Assembly: GCA_016931075.1 (NCBI GenBank)
Contig: JAFGFF010000063.1
Span: forward strand, 1-48,716
DNA: 48,716 bases
Direction: 5' to 3'
Origin: Pirellulales bacterium
GTDB lineage: Bacteria; Planctomycetota; Planctomycetia; Pirellulales; Thermoguttaceae
Part shown: one piece after another, positions 41,101-48,716 of the stretch
Position numbering within the stretch: the first letter of the stretch is position 1
How the letters are laid out: every line of letters starts with the position of its first letter
The notes under the pieces: model-generated
Databases searched by the model: none
Seen by the model: only the letters and a program-made list of their open reading frames with translations
What the model was told of the DNA's origin: nothing
Program-made: the position numbers and the translations under genes

Positions 41101-43395
41101 CCCGACGATCGACACGGCCAGGGTCGGATGCTTTTTGGCAGCGGCGACCAGCGGCTCGACGGCGGCCTCGTTGCTCGTGCGGGACAGCCCTTCGATGGCC
41201 TTGCTGACCACGAATGCGTCCGGGTCGCCAAGCAGCTTGATCAGGGCGTCTTGGATCTGCTTCTGAAACGGCTTGGTCTTTTCCTCCTGACGAACCGTCC
41301 GGCCGTTGAACGAGACGTAGCTATAGCTGTGGCTTCGATCCAGGTGAGCGGCGATGCCGACGGCGGCTTCGGCCCGGACCTGCCAGCTTTCATGATCCAG
41401 CAGCCCGAGCATGGCCCTAGCGGCCTCCTCGCAGCTTGCCGCGCGGAGGAACCGGATGGCGTGGACCAACAGGTCGGGGTCCTTCTCGGTCTTGAGATAC
41501 TCGGCCACGGCGGGGACCATGGTCTGCTGCGGCTTCTCTTCAAGCTGTTTCAGGACGGCCGCCCGAACGTTCGGCTCCGGGTCGGCCAACAGCTTGACCA
41601 GCGCGGCGGTCGCCTGGGGGCCACCGATGTTTTGCAGGCCGCGGAGGCTGATCTCGCGGACCAGCGGATCGGAATCGCTGAACAGCTCCAGCAACAGGGC
41701 CTGGTCGGCGGCTCCGGCCATCTTGGACAATTGCTCGGCCGCCTGTTGACGCCCTCGCGAATCGGCCGAGGCAAGCTGCACAATCCCGCCGGGCCAACGT
41801 AGCGCCAGGGCGTCGCTCGTGACCAGCCGGTAACGCAACGCCATCAACCGGCCACGGTCCTGGTCCGAGGCGGCGTCCTTGAGCCGGGCATAGACCTCGG
41901 GCATCAGCGCCGGGCCCCAGCCGGCCAACCGCTCGCGGATGGCGGCCGCTTCGGCGTCGTCGACCGAGAGCATCCGGGCGATTTGCTTGCCCAGCTCGAC
42001 CTGCTGGGCCTCGGTGAGCTTCTCGGGCCGGGTCGGCGCCGTGTCGGGCGGGTTCTTCGCCCAATCGGCCAACGCGGCCAGGCGTTCCTTGGTCAGCGTC
42101 TTCGGTTGCCACGGGTCGACACCCTCCAGCGGAGCGTTCCACTCGTCCAACAATTCGAGCGCCGCCAACCGCGTGGACAGGTCGCCCTTGCGGAAGGCGT
42201 CGACCACCGTCGGGCCGCTCGACTTCGGATGGGGCAACAGCCGGCGGACGGCCGCCTCGCGAATCACCGGGCTGCGGTCGGTGAACTGCCCCACCAGGGT
42301 CATCGTGTCGTCCGCGCTCGGCGGGCCGGAGCGCATCAGGACGTCCGCCGGCGCGGCCGAAGCTTCGGCCTGATGCTCGGCCAGCCACTTGACCAGGTCC
42401 TCGGCCGAAAGGTAGCCCACCTTCTCGGCGATCTTGACGCCCTGGGCGTTCTGGATCTGCCATGTGGGCACGGCCTGAACGCCCAGCCGGGTGGCGTCTT
42501 CCGACGACCCGTTTGTCACGTCGATATAAACTCGCGTCCAGCCGCCCAGCGCTTGCTGGACCTCGGGCTTTTCGATTTCCTTGGCCACCCGTTTGCACAC
42601 CGCGCACCACTCGGCCCCCACGCGAATCAGGATCGGCGTCTGATGGGTCAAGGCCTGACGGTGGCCCTTGGCCAGGTTGTCGACCCATTCGGTCGGCACC
42701 TCGCCGGGCGGCGTCGGCTTGCCCGTCGAGCCCGGCTGCAAGCCGCTGCCGAGATCGAGAGTAACCGAGCCGAACGGGGAAGACGGCGGGGGCGTTACCT
42801 CCGGAGGAGGTGAGTCCATCTGAACAAGCGGCACTGTGCTCGACTCCGGCTCGACCGATTCGAGCAACGCCCGGATCAGGGCGGCCGTCGCGCGTCGTCC
42901 GCTAGGTTTTTTTGAAGGAGAGGCGTCCGCGTCGGGCGCGGACGGCGGCTCGGGTTGCTTTTCTGCGACGAGAACGGCCGTCTGGAGTTCTTTCAAAACC
43001 CCAATGGCCTTGTCTGGCGGGCCTTTCTCCATCGCGTCCAGAAGCCTTGCCGTTTCTTCCGGCGTCAGCGTTCTCTTGGAGTCCTTCTCGTCGCCGCTCT
43101 TTTTATTTGTGCTGTTCTTCTCCTCTCTCGTGGCGGCTTTCTCTTGTACAGCCTTCTTGAGCTCGGCCACCCTCTTCTTCTCGTAATTTGCGACATAAGC
43201 CTTGCTGGAGGCTAACTCCTTCTCTCGTGCCTCGATATAGGCCTTTTCGGCAGCCTTTTCCTCTTCGATATCCTTCTTCTCCGCCGAGGACTGTGGAGGC
43301 GGGTCCTTAATCGCCAGACCGAGTGACGGGCACAGCCCGAGCAGGACAATCGCGGTCAAGACGATCGTCGTTCGAGGATATTGAAGGGCCTTCAT
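38182..43395 (-). CDS. Giant exported HEAT-repeat protein with thioredoxin domain
   Basis: A 1737-residue protein. Signal peptide about 1-28 (TTIVLTAIVLLGLCPSLGLA), then a Lys/Glu-rich coiled coil (about 35-105). A thioredoxin-like domain lies at about 235-342, with catalytic GAEWCAVCKR (cysteines 264 and 267) and the cis-proline loop AVPTW; it resembles the DsbD C-terminal/thioredoxin_7 group. A long HEAT-repeat array runs from about 360 to 900, then a Pro-rich region (about 990-1330) and a further HEAT-like part to the C-terminus. The array should be a binding scaffold, with the thioredoxin domain reducing or isomerising periplasmic disulfides. The ATG at 43395 overlaps the stop of the cytochrome gene (ATGA). 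An upstream in-frame extension to 43536 lies inside that gene and is rejected. Confidence 0.85.
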   Translation of the reverse strand: MKALQYPRTTIVLTAIVLLGLCPSLGLAIKDPPPQSSAEKKDIEEEKAAEKAYIEAREKELASSKAYVANYEKKRVAELKKAVQEKAATREEKNSTNKKSGDEKDSKRTLTPEETARLLDAMEKGPPDKAIGVLKELQTAVLVAEKQPEPPSAPDADASPSKKPSGRRATAALIRALLESVEPESSTVPLVQMDSPPPEVTPPPSSPFGSVTLDLGSGLQPGSTGKPTPPGEVPTEWVDNLAKGHRQALTHQTPILIRVGAEWCAVCKRVAKEIEKPEVQQALGGWTRVYIDVTNGSSEDATRLGVQAVPTWQIQNAQGVKIAEKVGYLSAEDLVKWLAEHQAEASAAPADVLMRSGPPSADDTMTLVGQFTDRSPVIREAAVRRLLPHPKSSGPTVVDAFRKGDLSTRLAALELLDEWNAPLEGVDPWQPKTLTKERLAALADWAKNPPDTAPTRPEKLTEAQQVELGKQIARMLSVDDAEAAAIRERLAGWGPALMPEVYARLKDAASDQDRGRLMALRYRLVTSDALALRWPGGIVQLASADSRGRQQAAEQLSKMAGAADQALLLELFSDSDPLVREISLRGLQNIGGPQATAALVKLLADPEPNVRAAVLKQLEEKPQQTMVPAVAEYLKTEKDPDLLVHAIRFLRAASCEEAARAMLGLLDHESWQVRAEAAVGIAAHLDRSHSYSYVSFNGRTVRQEEKTKPFQKQIQDALIKLLGDPDAFVVSKAIEGLSRTSNEAAVEPLVAAAKKHPTLAVSIVGMLTGNDTLRDKALPHLMEFAQHETPEIRAAAVEGLSRTTPDKMEKVVLSALSDKDSAVRVAAAGTLVRLLEKQKKAIDEAAENANITVSPHGLNVLVQGDTVEWIEPEPPEEQSWLGSALEALGLKKSRPTARVEYEVNGRKVWVDVPQPAFVHDAPPLPPAPKPVQESKKKTWFGKAAEAMGMDPTKKKDKGDAKAVEGGVLKIEGDFDWKPGTWKEVKNKDGRLEMRVDLKFNTQPDAPLVPMEAPKWQPARPGAQPVQPPAPDTLVQSGMMPWPINVPTKQPATKGPVSKPVAAPPYVPVDPAPYSDSMLPVPSGVSEPYRATTKGAAATPVRPDRDWEKYDPFRSSTPTSKTKEGAEHKTSAPSTPRYRPTVMPAPGTMTPVPVAPNSTVPVLPPQPAPPDMLRPLGIVVTAPDGRGTFVPVEPVPGPGAVPVMPGRPVPTRLVPVPNAPGPGAPMLPGGTAPAVSPPPPAWDPYAPPTIPPTTPPTTPPVAVPATGVPPVTPPAIVYPAGPSGEAAVTGGMGGTVFVSPPSLPGMAPPSTAPATVAPALAKLSKKERLVKFLAGEGRPDWMTKTVEPLEKMLSAKEAEERVAAALALVALGKSEKALPLILDAAESDPAVPAQAVGVLQWLPWPERGDAFRRLWKHANTDGRQRLAMTLSELEDAQAGDLFWEILADEKMDLHTVMMAQYGLAQSYLGQAHYSPSDAPPEKRKAMVEEARPHLVSKSRWQRMVALSILLKGSRDEAAKAAEAMLHDPKEDKEAQDHAFRVLLAAQPKQDRIKTAVAALKGKSAERRKVALQYLAVGTESFVYSMDHLNVDFEEYDDFLGKNTYSSPGGPIVPEAPPGLKPEDVRPLLKDSDKRTAAMAGYLMAVMKEPAGLSPLLRYWHDHEEEMVLDTEVLDIMVYRAIARLDDESQLPVLKEIRARLEGMNLGRFYWTVRIMSGTEMLKYRKQLRQEAAAENVSL

Positions 43396-45056
43396 GGGTT
43401 CTTCCCCTTGTCTGTTTCGGACATCTTCGTTTTCGGTTCCGTCCCTTCGGCCGCCGGCACGCCGTGCTGGATCTGCGGCCAATAGGTCGAGTAGTCGAAA
43501 CGTGGACTGTTTTCCTGGTCGTGACAGACCGTGCACCGGTCAGTCGCGCCGGCGCCGTAGGTCGTCTTGTAGGTCTCGGGCTTCTTCACGTGGGCCAGCG
43601 AGGGGCCGTGGCAGTCTTCGCAGCCGACATTGGTCAGTTTGGGGCTCCGCGTCACCGAGCGGAATCCGCCGGGCAGCCCGTAGCCGACCGTGTGGCACCG
43701 CTGACAGGCCGGGTCGACGTGAGCCCCTTTCTTCTCCAGCGACTGCCAGGCGTGCGCGTGACGCGACTTGCGCCAGACGGCCGCTTCCTCCTCGTGGCAC
43801 TCAAAGCAGGACGTCGTGCCGGCCACGCGGTAGTCGTCAGGCAGCCCGGTGGGCAATGCCTTGACCAGCGACGTCTCTTCCGGCGTCAGGTCCCGGCGGC
43901 CAAGTTCCTCATAGAACTGTTTGACGTTTTCCACCTGGCAGGAATCGTCGGCGAAGCTCTCGTCCAATTCGACCACGCTGCCCGACCAGGCGCCGGCCGG
44001 ACCCTTCTCCGGCAAGTCGAGCCGTATAACGAACTTGCCCTCATTCGTGGCCGAGGACAACAGCGTCGGCCCTTGCCGCTTGGGCACGATCGGCTGGCCG
44101 GTCGGGCCGCCCAGGACGACGTCGACCTCGGGCAGCGCCTGGGCCAACTCGCGGAGTTCATCCTCGGGCAGATAGGCCAGGACGATGGCCGTGTCGAATT
44201 TCCCTTTTACCTCTCGAAGCGTCTCCAAAACGGCCTCGCGAGGCGGCCGGACGGTCAGCCCGGGCGCGGCGAAGCGCTGGCTCAACACGCCGATCACCGC
44301 CAGACGCCGGCCTGCCTTCTCGATCAGTCGAACGGCGGGGGCCACCGGCTGGCCTTCCGCGTCCAGCACGTTGGCCGAGATAAACGGCACGCCCGTCTGG
44401 TTGGCCAACTCCATGAGCACGTCCGGCCCGAAGGCCGCTTCGGCCTCGCCGATGTTGTGGGCAGCAATACCCATGGCCTTTTCACCCCGGAGGATGGCCT
44501 CGAACTTGATCCGGTCGTAGACCGACGTGCCGGCCGGCGCGCCGCCCACCTCGACCACGACGACCTGGGCCTCGCCTCGCAGCCGCTCGACAAGGGTGGC
44601 TCGCCGGGGCAGCCCGCCCGACTGGTTCGACGTGCATCCACACGGCACGATCCGCCCGCCCGTGTCGCCGCTGGCCAATACGACCAACGGAGCCGGGTCG
44701 TTGCTGGTCCAGCAACCGGTGGCAAAGGTGAGTGTGAGCAGCAAGATGAAAGAGGGGGCGAGGGGCGAGGGGCGGGGGACGGGGGAATCGATGTTTTCCT
44801 GGGGTGCCACTGCTGGCTTGGACAGCAGTGTGGATCGAACGTCTCCCAAGAAGCACTGCTGGACAAGCCGATAGTGGCACTCGGCAAGGAACCAGAGGTG
44901 AGGGACGGGAGGGCACGCTCCGGGTGACACCGGCTCGGCCCACACCGTCATGGTGCGAGTATTCAAGCACGGACGGCACCCGCGGGATGTAGCGCGCAGA
45001 CGCCCCCGTCCCTCGCCCCTGGTCCCTTGTCCCTTTTCTTCTGCCAGCACTCGCAT
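43392..45056 (-). CDS. Phosphoesterase-like lipoprotein with tetraheme cytochrome c domain
   Basis: About 554 residues as read. The N-terminal 100 or so are encoded by repeat DNA and are probably not native. The native part starts at a lipoprotein-like signal (FILLLTLTFATGC). An UshA/calcineurin-like domain follows: ASGDTGGRIVPCGCTSNQSG then GGLPRRATLV, a variant metal site; NIGEAEAAFGPD; LGGPTGQPI. The C-terminal third holds four haem c motifs, CFECH, CQRCH, CEDCH and CTVCH, with extra His residues as distal ligands. It is translationally coupled to the HEAT/thioredoxin protein, whose disulfide chemistry could serve CxxCH maturation. The start at the ATG 45056 is uncertain. Similar phosphoesterase-cytochrome fusions are known in anaerobes, and the role is probably electron transfer. 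Confidence 0.8.
   Translation of the reverse strand: MRVLAEEKGQGTRGEGRGRLRATSRGCRPCLNTRTMTVWAEPVSPGACPPVPHLWFLAECHYRLVQQCFLGDVRSTLLSKPAVAPQENIDSPVPRPSPLAPSFILLLTLTFATGCWTSNDPAPLVVLASGDTGGRIVPCGCTSNQSGGLPRRATLVERLRGEAQVVVVEVGGAPAGTSVYDRIKFEAILRGEKAMGIAAHNIGEAEAAFGPDVLMELANQTGVPFISANVLDAEGQPVAPAVRLIEKAGRRLAVIGVLSQRFAAPGLTVRPPREAVLETLREVKGKFDTAIVLAYLPEDELRELAQALPEVDVVLGGPTGQPIVPKRQGPTLLSSATNEGKFVIRLDLPEKGPAGAWSGSVVELDESFADDSCQVENVKQFYEELGRRDLTPEETSLVKALPTGLPDDYRVAGTTSCFECHEEEAAVWRKSRHAHAWQSLEKKGAHVDPACQRCHTVGYGLPGGFRSVTRSPKLTNVGCEDCHGPSLAHVKKPETYKTTYGAGATDRCTVCHDQENSPRFDYSTYWPQIQHGVPAAEGTEPKTKMSETDKGKNP
44759..45032. repeat. Composite repeat cluster at the 5' end of the cytochrome gene
   Basis: A G-rich run, GAGGGGCGAGGGGCGGGGGA (44759-44785), and its approximate inverse (about 45000-45032) surround an imperfect 27-base inverted repeat, GTGCCACTGCTGGCTTGG (44804-44830) with its partner at 44854-44880. 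Together they fill the space between the DUF4159 stop and the lipoprotein signal and stay open in frame. Confidence 0.7.
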
Positions 45057-45066
45057 CAACTTCCAC

Positions 45067-45810
45067 TCAATATGTCAGGGCGTAAGCCAAGATATTCACG
45101 CTGATTTCGATGGCGTTTCGCAACTCGTTGCCGCCACAGCAGCAGCAGCCTTGGGTGTGGCCCGTGTCGTTGAGCCCGTCTTGGGAATAGACCACCCCGA
45201 GGCGGCCCTCCAACGTGACGCCGGCTAGCGGCTTGGGCTTGCCGTGGGCGGCCTGGAGTTGCTTGATGTCGTAGACCGTGTGGAACATCGGGTGGTCCAT
45301 GCCGATGGGCTTCAGCGGGTTGTCGGGGAAGATGGTGGCCATCTCGCGGCGGAAGGACTTGTCCCATTCGGTCGACGAGCAGCCGGCCGAGGCCAGAAGC
45401 AGCCCGCCGCGTCGGACGTAACGCCGCAGGTTGGACCGTTCGGCGTCGGAGAGCCGGAAGTCGCCCTCGCCTGTCATGATCAGAAGCGGATACTCGAAAA
45501 TGGCCTTCTCGCTGAGCTTGACGGCGTGGAACCGGCGGCTGGTCGAGATGGACGAATCTTTCTCCGCCTTGATCAGGAAATGGTCGGAGAAGCACCGGCT
45601 GCTCTTCGTGCCGGCGTAGACCAGATTGGCCACCTGGACGATCCCGTCCGGCTCCCCGCCCGACTGCTTGGCGTCGGGGACGAACTTGACGGGCGACTTG
45701 GCCGGGTCATCTGCTTGAACGACCGGAACCAGCAGGATCGCCAGCAACAGCGCGGCGAGCGTCCGCCGGGCCGCACCCCGTAGGGATGAACTTGCCACAG
45801 TGTTATTCAT
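45067..45810 (-). CDS. DUF4159-domain exported protein
   Basis: A 247-residue protein with a signal peptide (RTLAALLLAILLVPVVQA) and a DUF4159 core: FPDNPLKPIGMDHPMFHTVYD, RRYVRRGGLLLASAGC and LEGRLGVVYSQDGLND. Near the end it has an unusual run of four cysteines (QGCCCCGGNELRNA). DUF4159 domains resemble a glutamine-amidotransferase-like fold and usually travel with BatA/DUF58/MoxR gene sets in planctomycetes. The same-strand neighbour starting at 48652 fits such a set. Start: the ATG at 45810; the GTG two codons upstream is possible. Its stop is 10 bases before the ATG at 45056 of the cytochrome frame, so co-transcription is likely. Confidence 0.8.
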   Translation of the reverse strand: MNNTVASSSLRGAARRTLAALLLAILLVPVVQADDPAKSPVKFVPDAKQSGGEPDGIVQVANLVYAGTKSSRCFSDHFLIKAEKDSSISTSRRFHAVKLSEKAIFEYPLLIMTGEGDFRLSDAERSNLRRYVRRGGLLLASAGCSSTEWDKSFRREMATIFPDNPLKPIGMDHPMFHTVYDIKQLQAAHGKPKPLAGVTLEGRLGVVYSQDGLNDTGHTQGCCCCGGNELRNAIEISVNILAYALTY

Positions 45811-45841
45811 TTTCACGGGATCGTTCCCTGTTCAATCGGGT

Positions 45842-48652
45842 TTAATCGCGAGTTTCCTCGGCTACGCGTTGGTGATATTGGCCGACGCGTCGCCAAAATC
45901 GGGGCGGGATGATGGCGTGGCTCGCACCGGCCGCGCCGTCCACGCCCGGGGCTTCGATCAGGTTCGTGTCGTCGGCGCTGGCGCCGGCGCCGCGGAACTG
46001 GCCCGGCCGTCGGCTGTCGGGACCGCGTCCCTGTCGCATGGCGAAGGGCATGTGTCCCATGCCGGGCAGCCCGCCGTAGAGGCCATAACCCCGCCGGGCG
46101 CTGAAACCGCCCATGCCCATCCCCATGCCCGAGCCCATGCCGCTGCCCGGGTTGAACCCCATCGCCGCCAAGAGTTGTTGGAGCGACTGGCCCATGCACT
46201 GACCCAGCGTCGGCTGGAAACTCAGACACATGCCTGCGCAGTCACCCATGCCCTGGCAGTTGCCTTTTTTCACGAACTTATCGAGGATGTCGGCCGCTTC
46301 CTTGGCCTTTTCGTGGGCTTTGGTTCCTTGAAAACCGGCCAGGGCCATTTCGGCCTCGTTCATCACCTCGTCGGCCCCCTCCTTGCGGAGATCCTTGGCG
46401 TACTTCGAGGCCGTATCACGCAGCTTGTCGAACATCTCGTCGTCAGGCAGACGCTTGACGTGCTCTTCGATGTCGTCCAGCAATGACTCCAACTCCTGGC
46501 GCAGCTCGCGCTGTTCCTCTTCCAGGTCGCGCATCCGCGCCTTCAGCGCGGGGTTGTCCTGGTTATCCTTGCCCTTGAGCGCCGCCAGCCGTTCGGCCAG
46601 ATCGCGTTGGCGCAACACGAGTACCTCGAACCGCGACTTGTCGACCAGCAAGGGGAAGACCGCTTCGAGATGTTCCAATGGCATCATGGCCTGTTTTTCG
46701 TATTCGTCCTTCTGGGCCCCCATCCGCTTGGCCATCTCCTTGATCTTGTCCGAGGCGTTCTTGTTCAGGAGATCCTTCTGCTTGAGCAGCTTTTCGAGCT
46801 CCTCGGCCATCTCGTCGGTCATCGAAGCGACCTTTTCGACTTGCAGTCCCAGCTTTTTATCCAAGTCGACGTCCAGCTTGTAGTCGGCCAATTTGCGCAG
46901 GGCCTCTGACTCGCGCCGCAGCCGCCGGGCCATGCGGCGGAGTTCCTCCTTGGTTTCCTTCGACGCCTTCGAGTCGGGCGACTGCTTGCGGAGTTTTTCC
47001 TGAAGCTCTTCGGTTTTCTTTTTCAGGCCTTCCAAGCGGCGTTGGCCTTCGCGGTATTTCGACATGAGCACTTCGAGTCCCTCGCGGAGTTGGAGCATTC
47101 GCTCGAACTCCTCCTGCGAGATGATCTGGACGGTGACCACGCTGCTTTCGGCCCCTTTAGCGCCGGCCGGGTCATTGTCCTCCACCCGGGCGAACAGCTT
47201 GATCACGTCGCCCGGCTGCAGGCCGTAATCACGAAGCGGCAACAGGACCTGCTCGCCGAACCGCCGCGGCGCCGTGCTCGGCATCGGCACGTCGGCCGGC
47301 ATGGGCCGCGAATCGTTCAGGCTGCGATAGAGCTGCACGCGTGACAGCCCGTAATCGTCCTCGGCCGAAATCTCGACCGGCAGGATTACGTTGGGCGTGG
47401 CCATAGACATGGGCTCGGGCTTGAGGATCCGGACCAACGGCCGGTGGTCGGCCAGCAAGCTCACTGTGCCGGTGAAGCTTTCTTGCGACCACTGCTCGTT
47501 GACGTCTTGGACCCGGACCGAAAACGTCCCGTCGGCCGTGATCTCGAACCGGCCGACTACTTCCGAATCGCCATCGGCCACCGGCGTCATGGGCACGTCG
47601 ACCGGCGGCGCGGCGACGGCGCCATTGCCGTTGGTCTTGGCGGCGGGCGTCAGGGTGATCGTTCCGCCCGAGAGCGGGCGATTGCTTCGGGCCCAAATCT
47701 CGACGACTGTGCCCGGCAGCCCGGCCAACCCGTCGGCCGGCACGGACCCTTCGTCGGCTCGGCCCCGGGTGTAGGCGGGCGGCGTGACGCGGACACGGAC
47801 CTTCTCGATCTGAGGGACCGTGATGACCGTGATCCGATACCGCTCGCTCCGGGCTCCGTACGAGCGGACGTGATAGACCGTCTCGGCCGTGACCTTGGCC
47901 AGCACGGCCCGCCAGCTTCCCTGGGCGGTCGGGAACATGGGCAGGGCCTCGGACCGACCGGACGTGTCTTCCAGTACGAGTTCGGCCTGCTCGACGGCCG
48001 GGCCTTCGACCGCCGCTTCGATTTCCAGCGAGTCGCCGTAGCGGACCTCCTTGTCGCCCGGCGTGACGAGGAACGTGGTCGGCGAATAGGGTACGACGTC
48101 GTCGGTCGGATGGGCGAACCGGTTCCACTGCGTTCGGGCGACGTCCGGCAGGCAGAGCGCCAACACGACCACACCCAAAAGCAGCCCGGCCAACGTGCCC
48201 ATCGAACGCCCCAACGGCCGGGCGGGCACGGCCGCCGCGACGTTGACACCGGCGGCCAACGTGGCGGCCCGATCGACGGCGATCGCGGCCATGCCGTGGC
48301 TCAACTCGGCATGCGGTCCGTCGTTGCGGTAGTCTTCCAGTTCCCAGCCGGTCAGGATGGCCCCACCGGTCTGGCCGGTTCGATCGAGCCGTCGGGCGAC
48401 CGGCCGGTTCTGCCCGGCCAGGAGGGTCAGCCCGACGAGCACACCCATCAATCCGACGCCCAATCCAACGGCGACTAGCAACGTGGCGATCCGCCCGGCG
48501 GCCGGCAGGTCCCAAAGAAGATCGAGCCAGACGCCGGCCAGCAGCAACACGACGGCCCCGACGGCGCCCCAGGCCACGGCCCTGCCTGTGCCCAACAACA
48601 CCAACCGCCGCCGTACCCGTCCAAACAGCATCCGCAGCGAGGCGTTTTTCAT
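45842..48652 (-). CDS. Large coiled-coil membrane protein (DUF4175-like)
   Basis: A 936-residue protein. Three hydrophobic segments lie near the N-terminus (about 26-46, 55-80, 150-170). An extracytoplasmic beta-rich region follows (about 180-520) with Ig-like stretches such as LEIEAAVEGPAVEQAELVLE. A Lys/Glu/Arg-rich coiled coil (about 530-790; EGQRRLEGLKKKTEELQEKL and similar heptads) comes next, then a Gly/Met-rich tail (MGSGMGMGMGGF). This architecture is common in planctomycetes beside DUF4159 and BatA/MoxR genes and is of unknown function. It probably forms an envelope complex with the next gene, whose start lies 31 bases after this stop. The start at the ATG 48652 is clear. Confidence 0.78.
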   Translation of the reverse strand: MKNASLRMLFGRVRRRLVLLGTGRAVAWGAVGAVVLLLAGVWLDLLWDLPAAGRIATLLVAVGLGVGLMGVLVGLTLLAGQNRPVARRLDRTGQTGGAILTGWELEDYRNDGPHAELSHGMAAIAVDRAATLAAGVNVAAAVPARPLGRSMGTLAGLLLGVVVLALCLPDVARTQWNRFAHPTDDVVPYSPTTFLVTPGDKEVRYGDSLEIEAAVEGPAVEQAELVLEDTSGRSEALPMFPTAQGSWRAVLAKVTAETVYHVRSYGARSERYRITVITVPQIEKVRVRVTPPAYTRGRADEGSVPADGLAGLPGTVVEIWARSNRPLSGGTITLTPAAKTNGNGAVAAPPVDVPMTPVADGDSEVVGRFEITADGTFSVRVQDVNEQWSQESFTGTVSLLADHRPLVRILKPEPMSMATPNVILPVEISAEDDYGLSRVQLYRSLNDSRPMPADVPMPSTAPRRFGEQVLLPLRDYGLQPGDVIKLFARVEDNDPAGAKGAESSVVTVQIISQEEFERMLQLREGLEVLMSKYREGQRRLEGLKKKTEELQEKLRKQSPDSKASKETKEELRRMARRLRRESEALRKLADYKLDVDLDKKLGLQVEKVASMTDEMAEELEKLLKQKDLLNKNASDKIKEMAKRMGAQKDEYEKQAMMPLEHLEAVFPLLVDKSRFEVLVLRQRDLAERLAALKGKDNQDNPALKARMRDLEEEQRELRQELESLLDDIEEHVKRLPDDEMFDKLRDTASKYAKDLRKEGADEVMNEAEMALAGFQGTKAHEKAKEAADILDKFVKKGNCQGMGDCAGMCLSFQPTLGQCMGQSLQQLLAAMGFNPGSGMGSGMGMGMGGFSARRGYGLYGGLPGMGHMPFAMRQGRGPDSRRPGQFRGAGASADDTNLIEAPGVDGAAGASHAIIPPRFWRRVGQYHQRVAEETRD

Positions 48653-48696
48653 GATCCGTTCCTTATGACTCGTTCAATCCGTCGCAATGCTGTAGG

Positions 48697-48716
48697 GTGG
48701 GGCACACCTGCCCCAC
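48697..48716. repeat. GTGGGGCA palindrome at the window edge
   Basis: GTGGGGCA (48697-48704), a 4-base loop and TGCCCCAC (48709-48716), preceded by TGTAGG. It is a third palindrome class, cut by the window end. The rest of 48653-48696 shows nothing further. Confidence 0.6.

Noticed and set aside
43396-43536. N-terminal extension of the HEAT protein to 43536
   Set aside because: It lies inside the haem-binding region of the cytochrome gene. The ATG at 43395 has a signal peptide directly after it.

Overview
The window is GC-rich and reads as chromosome of a planctomycete, probably from the Pirellulales. Pointers are a DUF1559-type protein, a DUF4159 plus coiled-coil membrane-protein pair, many secreted or membrane proteins of lineage-restricted type, a giant HEAT-repeat protein, and dense palindromic intergenic repeats, some of them inside genes. 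No phage, transposase or CRISPR array was seen.

Layout. 1-171 is the tail of an MscS-like channel. 401-11196 (minus strand) is a surface-polysaccharide cluster: a WbpB-like oxidoreductase, WbpD-like N-acetyltransferase, WbpE-like aminotransferase and WbpI-like 2-epimerase (together most of the UDP-ManNAc3NAcA route), three glycosyltransferases, an O-antigen polymerase/ligase and an amidase. 11772-15868 (plus) holds hisA, an EF-G-like GTPase and a serine acetyltransferase-like gene. 15919-20926 (minus) holds an ECF sigma factor coupled to a membrane partner, and a hybrid histidine kinase beside a PhnD-like binding protein.

21388-33218 (plus) is the striking part: a selenocysteine locus. It has selD fused to an AhpD-like domain, a clear tRNA-Sec gene (selC), a polyferredoxin membrane protein, and four genes whose reading frame runs through an in-frame TGA into a conserved extension (Tyr-Gly-Sec-Gly-x-Thr-Cys, then Ser-Trp-Arg-Val-Pro). 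In all four the TGA is followed at the same distance by a hairpin with the same TGG loop, where a bacterial SECIS should lie. Three are tandem secreted paralogues (27252-29114, 29348-31192, 31458-33218); the fourth (22640-23815) carries the module on a multi-span membrane protein. A conventional gene caller would truncate all four at the TGA and would call the second half of the membrane protein as a separate gene. I recognise no named family here and treat it as a candidate undescribed family of extracytoplasmic selenoproteins. selA and selB are not in the window.

33951-37496 (plus) holds a LivJ-type binding protein and a methyl-accepting chemotaxis protein. 37640-48652 (minus) holds a decayed SIMPL-domain gene, a 1737-residue HEAT/thioredoxin protein translationally coupled to a tetraheme phosphoesterase-like lipoprotein, a DUF4159 protein and a 936-residue coiled-coil membrane protein. 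Palindromic repeats recur throughout and sit in frame inside one glycosyltransferase and at the 5' end of the cytochrome gene.
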